A stretch of 64,000 bases of DNA from Propionigenium maris DSM 9537 (GTDB lineage Bacteria > Fusobacteriota > Fusobacteriia > Fusobacteriales > Fusobacteriaceae), in the NCBI RefSeq assembly GCF_027925155.1, contig NZ_BSDY01000005.1, positions 186,001-250,000 of the forward strand, in the 5' to 3' direction. Of this stretch, positions 58,033-64,000 are shown in pieces (within the stretch, counting starts at the first letter, position 1; every line of letters starts with the position of its first letter). Under the pieces are notes generated by a model. The model made no database searches. It was not told the origin of the DNA and was given only the letters and a program-made list of their open reading frames with translations. Both the position numbers and the translations under genes were made by a program.

Positions 58033-59991
58033 GTGGCGACTAAAAAGGAAGTAACGGAAAAATCCTTCAGTATAAGGGAGATGATAAAGGAGTTTAACCT
58101 TGAGGTTATAAGTCCGGGGGAAAACCTGGATTATAAACTGAGCGGGCCTAACATATACAGAAGCGGCCCGGAGCTCACAGGTTACTTTGATGAGGACTCC
58201 CAGGTATTGGAGGATCACATACATATATTTGGAAAGGAAGAGGTAGCTTATCTTGAGAGCCTCTGCAGAAAAAAAAGAAGGGATATACTGGAAAGGTACT
58301 TCAGCTATGGGTTCCCAGGTATTATCCTTACCTACGGAGCGGAGCTGGATGATGATTCCCTGGAAGTAATTGTAGGAAGGGGAAAAGCTGTTCTAGCCTC
58401 TATGATGAGTACAAGCAACTTAATCAGGGATATGAAGTACTACCTTCAGAGGAGACTGGCTCCAGAGATGGTCATAGAGGATCACATACTTCTGGAGATC
58501 TTCGGTATGGGGATAATGATTACTGGATATCACGAAGCTAAGATAGGTGCTACCATTGAGCTTATCGAAAGGGGACACAAGTATATCACAGATGAGTACC
58601 TAGTCCTCCAGAGAACAGGAGACAACCAGTTATTAGGGGTAAATGGCTTCGATAAGTCCGATCCAGATAAGCACTTCTTCCTGGTAAACAAGGATGGAAG
58701 TAAGATAGATATTACAGACAGTTTTGGAGTGGGGGCTACCCGTAAGGAGAAGCAGGTAAACCTTATAATAAACCTGGAGAAGTGGGATGAAAAGAAGTTC
58801 TATGACAGGCTTGGGGTAGACAGGGTATATGAAAACCTTTTAGGGGTTAATATTCCCACTATAGATCTCCCAGTAAGGAAGGGAAGAAATCTGGCAGTAA
58901 TAATAGAAACAGCAGCTATAAATGAGAGGCTTAAGGTGAGTGGTACCAACTCAGCTGAGTACTTTTTAAATGAAACTAAAAAACTCATAATGGAAAACAA
59001 GAAAAGAAACCAGGGAGAAAATGCTATGAAAAATCATGTGTCTCTATCTGTAAGGGAGTTAAAGGAAAGGTTTGACCTTGAAGTAATATGCGGAGAGGAG
59101 AAACTGGAAAATACCTATATATATAAAACTAGTATTCACAGGCCGGCACTGGCCCTTTCAGGTTACTACGATACCCTGGAAGAGGATGGACCAGACAGGA
59201 TACAGGTTTTTTCAGAGGGTGAGTTTGGATACCTTGAAAGCCTATCAGAGGATGTAAAGGTGGATAATCTAAAGAAGTACCTGGAGTATAACTTCCCGGC
59301 AATAGTTCTTGCAGGGGTAAAGAATGTACCGGAATACTTTATAGAGGCAGTGGAGGAGGCAGGACTAGTTCTTCTTATGTCCAATAAGAGGAAGACCAGC
59401 CAGATAATTGCTGACTTCAACAGCTTCCTGGAGGCTTACTTTGCTCCAGCAATAACTCTTCACGGGGTATTTGTGGAGATGTATGGTTTTGGAGTCCTTC
59501 TTACTGGTAAGAGTGGAATAGGTAAGAGTGAAACTGCTCTTGAGCTGATCCACAGGGGACACAGACTGGTAGCAGACGACATGGTAAAGTTTATAAAACA
59601 TCCCAGCGGCGATATAGTAGGAAGGGCAGCAAGACTTCCTCACTTTATGGAGATAAGGGGACTGGGAATTATAGATATAAAAACCCTCTATGGACTGGGA
59701 GCAGTAAGGCTGAATAAAAGGCTGGATGCTATCCTTGAGCTGAGGGAGCAGAAGAGTGAGGACTATCTGTCCTCTGCAAAGTTCTCAGGAGGAACTATGG
59801 AGATATTGGGCGACTCCATATATAAGGCAGAACTTTACATCTCCTCTGGAAGAAATGCAGCAGCCATGGTAGAGATAGCAACTATGAACCTCATGGCTAA
59901 AAAGCTGGGTCACGACCCTGAAAAGGCTTACAGAGAGGGAGTGACTAGATTTTCACAGGAGGAAAAGAGAATACTTGGGTTAGATAAATAA
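58033..59991 (+). CDS. hprK: Tandem HPr kinase/phosphorylase (pseudo-HprK fused to HprK)
   Basis: HprK phosphorylates and dephosphorylates Ser46 of HPr to control carbon use; usual length is ~310 residues. This 652-residue chain is two HprK copies in a row (about 11-320 and 336-650), each with the N-terminal domain ending in GYFD or GYYD. Copy 2 keeps the P-loop GKSGIGKS (492-499), VADD and EIRGLGIID (540-548) but lacks DRLG and has ISSGRN for PV-x-GRN. Copy 1 has lost the P-loop (GYHEAKIG) and the EIRGLG motif but keeps DRLG (258-261) and PVRKGRNLAVIIE (280-292). The losses are complementary, so copy 1 probably completes the site of copy 2. The start is GTG. An internal start at 59026 could yield copy 2 alone. 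Confidence 0.88.
   Translation: MATKKEVTEKSFSIREMIKEFNLEVISPGENLDYKLSGPNIYRSGPELTGYFDEDSQVLEDHIHIFGKEEVAYLESLCRKKRRDILERYFSYGFPGIILTYGAELDDDSLEVIVGRGKAVLASMMSTSNLIRDMKYYLQRRLAPEMVIEDHILLEIFGMGIMITGYHEAKIGATIELIERGHKYITDEYLVLQRTGDNQLLGVNGFDKSDPDKHFFLVNKDGSKIDITDSFGVGATRKEKQVNLIINLEKWDEKKFYDRLGVDRVYENLLGVNIPTIDLPVRKGRNLAVIIETAAINERLKVSGTNSAEYFLNETKKLIMENKKRNQGENAMKNHVSLSVRELKERFDLEVICGEEKLENTYIYKTSIHRPALALSGYYDTLEEDGPDRIQVFSEGEFGYLESLSEDVKVDNLKKYLEYNFPAIVLAGVKNVPEYFIEAVEEAGLVLLMSNKRKTSQIIADFNSFLEAYFAPAITLHGVFVEMYGFGVLLTGKSGIGKSETALELIHRGHRLVADDMVKFIKHPSGDIVGRAARLPHFMEIRGLGIIDIKTLYGLGAVRLNKRLDAILELREQKSEDYLSSAKFSGGTMEILGDSIYKAELYISSGRNAAAMVEIATMNLMAKKLGHDPEKAYREGVTRFSQEEKRILGLDK
59013..59028 (+). 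promoter_or_regulatory. Internal ribosome binding site and ATG before the second HprK copy
   Basis: GGGAG (59013-59017) lies 8 bases before an in-frame ATG (59026-59028) that opens MKNHVSLSVRELKERF, precisely the natural N-terminus of an HprK. This suggests that the double gene arose by loss of a stop codon between two adjacent genes, and that free copy 2 may still be made. Confidence 0.55.
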
Positions 59992-60002
59992 TTGGGGGAA
60001 AA

Positions 60003-60881
60003 ATGAAAAGACGTTTAAAGAATATATTAATGGACTATTTTATGGTCAATCTGGGAACAATTATCACTGCAGCGGGGATAGCACTATTTCTGGCACCTGC
60101 CAAGATAGCTTCTGGAGGGGTATCTGGTATATCTATTATCATCAACTATTTGACTGGGTTTCCAATAGGGATGATAATGCTTGCTATAAATATACCTATA
60201 TTTCTACTGGGACTAAAGGTGTTTGGAAAGGCCTATGGTTTTAAAACTTTTTTTGGAACTGTGATGCTTTCCGTGTATGTAGATTTAATTGGGTGGCTGA
60301 TACCAGATGTCAACACCCTTATTGACTTTCATAAGGGAGCCAACTACCTCCTTGCACCTATCTACGGAGGTCTCCTTGTAGGAGGCGGGATAGGTCTTAT
60401 TATGAAGTTTGGAGGAAGTACTGGGGGAACAGATATTGTGGCTCAGGTAGTTCATAAATATACCAAGATTCCAGTGGGGCACGCAATGATGGGAGTGGAC
60501 TTTATGGTTCTTTCATCAGCGGCCATGATCTTTGGTTTCGAAAAAGCACTGTATGCCCTGGTGGCACTGTATGCCCTGGGAGTGGTGATCAATAAGATCC
60601 TTGAAGGGGTCAGCCACAGTAAGATGGTATATATAATAAGTGATCAGTATGAGGAGATAAGGAATATAGTTATCCACGATATCGGAAGGGGAGGTAACGG
60701 CCTTAAGGTAGACGGCCTATACACCAACCAGGAAAGAAAGATGGTAATGACTGTAGTCGGAAACAAGGATATCCACGTACTGACTGAACTTATCAAGGAA
60801 GTGGATAAGAAAGCCTTTGTCATCATATCGGAAGTATATGAGGTATTGGGAGAGGGATTCTCCCCAATGACAGGGAAGTAA
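60003..60881 (+). CDS. YitT family membrane protein
   Basis: A 292-residue protein with five or six membrane segments in its first ~210 residues (family blocks FLAPAKIASGGVSGISIIIN and GGIGLIMKFGGSTGGTDIVA) and a cytoplasmic DUF2179 domain at the end (MVYIISDQYEEIRNIVIHD, ending EVLGEGFSPM). The family is widespread and suspected of transport or ligand sensing; no substrate is established. It starts 11 bp after hprK. Confidence 0.92.
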   Translation: MKRRLKNILMDYFMVNLGTIITAAGIALFLAPAKIASGGVSGISIIINYLTGFPIGMIMLAINIPIFLLGLKVFGKAYGFKTFFGTVMLSVYVDLIGWLIPDVNTLIDFHKGANYLLAPIYGGLLVGGGIGLIMKFGGSTGGTDIVAQVVHKYTKIPVGHAMMGVDFMVLSSAAMIFGFEKALYALVALYALGVVINKILEGVSHSKMVYIISDQYEEIRNIVIHDIGRGGNGLKVDGLYTNQERKMVMTVVGNKDIHVLTELIKEVDKKAFVIISEVYEVLGEGFSPMTGK

Positions 60882-60908
60882 AAATAAGCAGACAAAGCAG
60901 GTGAAGAG

Positions 60909-61277
60909 ATGGATAAAGTTATAATAAAGGATATGCAGGTATATGCCTATCACGGGGCTCTTCCCGAGGAAAATGTCCTTGGGCAGAACTTCTTTATAAG
61001 TCTTGAGATGATGTTGCCTCTAAAGGAAGCAGGGATGACAGACGACCTTACAAAGGGTGTAAGCTATGCAGAAGTATATGAAAGGGTGGAGAAGCTAGCT
61101 AAGGAAAATACCTTTAAGTTAATAGAGACCCTTGCTGAGAGAACAGCAAAACTTGTAGTGGAGGAGTTTCCAGTAGAGAGTGTTAAGGTAACAGTAAGAA
61201 AACCTCAGGCACCTATTCCTGGGCAGTTTGACTATGTAGCTGTGGAGATAGAGAGGTCCAGAGGGGACTATGAGTAG
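60909..61277 (+). CDS. folB: Dihydroneopterin aldolase
   Basis: A 122-residue folate-pathway enzyme making 6-hydroxymethyl-7,8-dihydropterin. Characteristic blocks: MQVYAYHGALPEENVLGQNF near the start, DDLTKGVSYAEVYE, LIETLAERTAKLV with the active-site region, and VTVRKPQAPIPGQFD with the catalytic lysine. Its end overlaps the folK start by 8 bases, so the two steps are translated together. Confidence 0.95.
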   Translation: MDKVIIKDMQVYAYHGALPEENVLGQNFFISLEMMLPLKEAGMTDDLTKGVSYAEVYERVEKLAKENTFKLIETLAERTAKLVVEEFPVESVKVTVRKPQAPIPGQFDYVAVEIERSRGDYE

Positions 61278-62142
61278 AGAGGTAAGGGCCTATCTGAGTA
61301 TGGGTTCCAATATAGGAAATAAACTCTACTACCTTATGGAGGGGCTTCTTATGATAGATGCCCTTGAGGGAGTAAAGTTAACCCAGGTGTCCTCCTTCTA
61401 TGAAACGGAACCATGGGGATACACGGAGCAGGACAGCTTCTACAATATAGCTGTAGAGGTAAAGACAACCCTTCTTCCCTTTGAGCTCCTGAGGAAACTT
61501 CAGGAGGTAGAGACAAAACTTCACAGAAGGAGAGAGTTGAGATGGGGGCCTAGAACCATAGATATAGACATTATATTTTATGATAACCTCACCCTCCATA
61601 TAGAGGAACTTACCCTTCCCCATCCAAGATATCAGGAGAGAAAATTTGTGTTAGCCCCCCTCTATGAGGTATACAATAATAAGGCTGAACTTCTGAAGTA
61701 TCTGAGAAGGGATAAAAGCGAGATAAAAAAGATAACTCCGAGGATCCTTGTTAGCTCATGCCTTCTAGGGGAGATGTGTACCTACAGGGGAGGAAGCAAC
61801 AAAAAGGATATACTGGATGTAATAGGTAAGGTAGAATATATAAAGGTATGTCCAGAGGTAGATGGTGGACTTACCACTCCCAGAACTCCAGCTGAAAGGC
61901 AGGGAGGGAGAGTGGTGACAGCAAATGGGGAGGATGTAACAGCTCAGTTTGTAAGAGGTGCCCAGATAGCCCTTGAAAGAGCTCAAGCCAACAATTGCAG
62001 CGTGGCTATAATGAAGGCCAAGAGTCCCTCCTGCGGAAAGGACCTCATCTATGACGGGACCTTCAGCAGAAAGCTTGTAGAGGGCCAGGGAGTGACGGTA
62101 GAACTTCTTGAGAAAAACAATATAAAGGTAATAGCACTATAA
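61270..62142 (+). CDS. folK: HPPK (FolK) - DUF523 fusion protein
   Basis: A 290-residue fusion. Residues 1-~155 are 6-hydroxymethyl-dihydropterin pyrophosphokinase: YLSMGSNIGNKLYYL, SSFYETEPWGY, FYNIAVEV, RWGPRTIDIDIIFYD and LPHPRYQERKFVLAPL. From about 157 comes a complete DUF523 domain: RILVSSCLLGEMCTYRGGSN, KVCPEVDGGL with RTPAE, and MKAKSPSCGKDLIYDGTF, with four conserved cysteines that may bind metal or a cluster. DUF523 is usually a separate protein of unknown activity. No start codon or ribosome site lies at the junction, so one chain is expected. Confidence 0.9.
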   Translation: MSREVRAYLSMGSNIGNKLYYLMEGLLMIDALEGVKLTQVSSFYETEPWGYTEQDSFYNIAVEVKTTLLPFELLRKLQEVETKLHRRRELRWGPRTIDIDIIFYDNLTLHIEELTLPHPRYQERKFVLAPLYEVYNNKAELLKYLRRDKSEIKKITPRILVSSCLLGEMCTYRGGSNKKDILDVIGKVEYIKVCPEVDGGLTTPRTPAERQGGRVVTANGEDVTAQFVRGAQIALERAQANNCSVAIMKAKSPSCGKDLIYDGTFSRKLVEGQGVTVELLEKNNIKVIAL

Positions 62143-62152
62143 GGAGGTTATT

Positions 62153-63139
62153 TTGTCTTTTGAAAAAATAATTGATAGAATAAGGGAATCCAACAGGATA
62201 GTTATACTCTCCCATGTGAATCCAGACGGAGATGCAGTGGGAGCAGGTCTTGGACTATTCTTAACCCTAAATAAGCTCAATGAGGAGCTTAAAGCAGCAG
62301 ATGAAGACTATATGGAAAAGGTAGTAAGGTTTGTCCTAGAGGACAATATCCCGAGAAATCTAAGGTTCCTAGAGGGAAGCGAGATGATAGAAAGGGATCA
62401 GTATGTGGAGTCTAAGTATGACTTTGATCTGGCTATCTGTGTGGATGCAGCTACCGATGAGAGGCTAGGAACTACTCACAGACACCTGGAGAGAAGTAAG
62501 TTTGTTATAAACATAGATCACCACACGAGTAATACCATGTTTGGAGATATAAACCATGTGGAGGATATATCCTCATCCTCAGAGATAATCTATAAGCTTA
62601 TAAATGAGATGGGGATCGAGATTACAAGGGAGATAGGGGAAGCCCTCTATACTGGTCTTGTAAATGACACTGGAAACTTTGCCCACTCCAATGTAACCCC
62701 TAAGACCTTTGCCATGGCAGCAGACCTTATGGAGAGGGGAGTGGATAACTCCAAGATAGTGAGGGAGTTCTTCCATAATAAAAACCTTCCAAGTTTAAAG
62801 CTTATGGGGATGGCTCTTCAGGAGATGGTATATAATTCTGAAAAGAAGTTTACATACTTTTACCTGAGCAGTGAAGCCCTAGAGGGAATTCAGGGCCTCA
62901 AGGAGGATGCAGAGGGGATCGTAAACCTCATCAACTCCTACAATGAATCTGAGGTATCTCTCTTTATGAGGGAGGAGAAGGACGGAAGCATCAAGGGAAG
63001 TATGAGAAGCAAACACAATGTAGATGTAAATAAGATCGCCGGTATGTTTGGCGGTGGCGGCCATGTGAAGGCAGCTGGATTTACAGCGTGGGATATGACA
63101 CCTGAAGAGGTAGTGGAAAAAGTTTTGAATAAATTATAA
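62153..63139 (+). CDS. DHH/DHHA1 family nanoRNase/pAp phosphatase (NrnA type)
   Basis: A 328-residue phosphoesterase degrading very short RNA and probably 3'-phosphoadenosine 5'-phosphate. DHH domain: VNPDGDAVGAGL, then CVDAATDERLG and NIDHHTSNTMFGDIN; LYTGLVNDTGNFAHSN follows. The DHHA1 domain ends with GMFGGGGHVKAAGFTA. It starts at TTG behind AGGAGG. E. coli-type Orn was not seen, consistent with NrnA use. The csgG-like lipoprotein gene is 13 bp downstream. Confidence 0.92.
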   Translation: MSFEKIIDRIRESNRIVILSHVNPDGDAVGAGLGLFLTLNKLNEELKAADEDYMEKVVRFVLEDNIPRNLRFLEGSEMIERDQYVESKYDFDLAICVDAATDERLGTTHRHLERSKFVINIDHHTSNTMFGDINHVEDISSSSEIIYKLINEMGIEITREIGEALYTGLVNDTGNFAHSNVTPKTFAMAADLMERGVDNSKIVREFFHNKNLPSLKLMGMALQEMVYNSEKKFTYFYLSSEALEGIQGLKEDAEGIVNLINSYNESEVSLFMREEKDGSIKGSMRSKHNVDVNKIAGMFGGGGHVKAAGFTAWDMTPEEVVEKVLNKL

Positions 63140-63152
63140 GGAGTGGTGTAGC

Positions 63153-64000
63153 ATGAAGAAACTATTAACTTGTTTAATGCTTGGGTTAGTTCTTGTGGGA
63201 TGTGGAGGAACTACAAGCAAGGTAAGAAAGGACGATAAGATCCAGGATCTTAGAAGATATGAGCAGGATGTAACTGTAGGACCTAAGAGAAGAATCGTTG
63301 TAAGCAAGGTAAAGAATGAGACAAGATTCGGAAATGAAAGACTGGGAAATATAGCTACAGATGTAATGCAGTCTGAGTTTTCCAAGTCAAACAGATTCGT
63401 TGTTCTTGAGAGAGCAGATCTGGATACTATTATAGAGGAAACTGAATTTTCCAACACACTGGGACAGGGAAAGATAGCTGGTCAGCAGCAGTTCCTAGAT
63501 GCTGAATATGTAATTGTGGGAGCCATAACTAAGTATGCTGTAAATACAACTGGTAAGAGCAAGCTTATCTCTAAATCTAAGGAGCAGAGAGCGGAAGTAG
63601 CTCTTGATGTAAAGATCATCAATGTACTTACTGGAGATGTATGGGCTGAGCTTGGAGAGGGATATTCTACAGTTAAGTATGGAACTACTCTAGGTGTAGG
63701 TACAACTGGAGGATATGATGAGAGTCTTGAGCAAGAAGCCTTCAGAGCAGCAACTATCAATGCTATGGAGAATATCATAAAGAGAATAGACTCTACTCCT
63801 TGGACTGCTAAGGTTGTAAGAGCAGACACAAATAGAATCTATATCAATGCTGGAAATCAGAGTAACCTAAAGGTAGGAACGAAGCTTGATGTATATAAGC
63901 AGGGAGAGAAGATCGAGTTTGAAGGAAAGTTCCTTGGATTTGTTGAAAACAAGGTAGGAGAAGCAAGGGTAGTGGACTACTTGGGAGAGGACGCTGCTAT
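63153..64000 (+). CDS. CsgG family lipoprotein (3' end outside window)
   Basis: The frame is open from the ATG at 63153 to the window end, giving 282 residues so far. A signal peptide ends at the lipobox LVLVGC (Cys 17). The CsgG domain follows: VGPKRRIVVSKVKNETRFGN, MQSEFSKSNRFVVLERADL, AEYVIVGAITKY, then the LDVKIINVLTGDVW block. CsgG forms an outer-membrane export pore for curli; CsgG-like proteins without curli genes are common and may serve other export or assembly roles. AAGGAGTGG precedes the start. The later part (INAGNQSNLKVGTKLDVYKQ) resembles the C-terminal extension of FlgT-like proteins. Confidence 0.85.
   Translation, partial: MKKLLTCLMLGLVLVGCGGTTSKVRKDDKIQDLRRYEQDVTVGPKRRIVVSKVKNETRFGNERLGNIATDVMQSEFSKSNRFVVLERADLDTIIEETEFSNTLGQGKIAGQQQFLDAEYVIVGAITKYAVNTTGKSKLISKSKEQRAEVALDVKIINVLTGDVWAELGEGYSTVKYGTTLGVGTTGGYDESLEQEAFRAATINAMENIIKRIDSTPWTAKVVRADTNRIYINAGNQSNLKVGTKLDVYKQGEKIEFEGKFLGFVENKVGEARVVDYLGEDAA

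Overview
The window is a gene-dense bacterial chromosome segment of about 64 kb with roughly 60 protein genes. Most are on the + strand in short operons separated by clear intrinsic terminators. It suggests a member of the Fusobacteriota, perhaps near Propionigenium or Ilyobacter; this is inferred from gene content, not from a marker gene. The cell has an outer membrane: a lipid A acyltransferase, an ExbB/ExbD/TonB operon, an Lpp-like lipoprotein, an OmpA/Pal lipoprotein, LPP20 lipoproteins and CsgG. Yet many genes and neighbourhoods are Firmicutes-like: a YybS-like protein next to rplI and dnaB, HPr kinase, HutP, YitT, class III fructose bisphosphatase and NrnA. No rRNA, tRNA, CRISPR array or transposase was seen.

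Layout. 1-5.3 kb: the 3' part of a decarboxylase-arginase fusion, then two paralogous Na/phosphate transporters; the second has a Pho-box-like repeat array upstream. 5.3-16 kb: a DEAD-box helicase, mltG, a B12/radical-SAM protein, a SpoIID protein, tilS, ftsH, a HutP-family protein and a HAD phosphatase. 16-18 kb: an AT-rich KAP ATPase and a gene-free repeat-like stretch, probably acquired, ahead of rpsO. 18-30 kb: core genes (rpsO, pnp, rimO, pgsA, rsmH, an ftsL-like gene, rlmD, plsY, gpsA, a sigma factor, dnaN). 30-37 kb: a TPR/ExbB/ExbD/TonB envelope operon ending in a degenerate sigma-54-activator-like protein. 37-41.3 kb: dnaX, then a YybS-like gene, rplI and dnaB. 41.3-45.6 kb: two U32-family paralogues with a shared RNA leader element, a nitroreductase and a 27-codon gene. 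45.8-50 kb: an L,D-transpeptidase, lipoproteins, a frameshifted SDR gene and a lipid A acyltransferase. 50-64 kb: fbp, a PP2C phosphatase, map, two LPP20-type genes on the minus strand, mtnN, folC, a tandem double HPr kinase, yitT, folB, a folK-DUF523 fusion, nrnA and a truncated csgG.

The most unusual items are these. (1) The HPr kinase gene encodes two HprK copies in one chain with complementary loss of motifs, and it keeps an internal ribosome binding site exactly at the second copy. (2) Two U32-family genes have leaders sharing an identical 11-nt hairpin loop on covarying stems, and the second protein has lost most of its cluster cysteines. (3) A sigma-54-activator-like protein in the TonB operon has lost its key receiver, Walker B and GAFTGA residues. 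(4) An arginase is fused to an Orn/Lys/Arg decarboxylase. (5) Intergenic modules carry two terminators joined by a conserved spacer.
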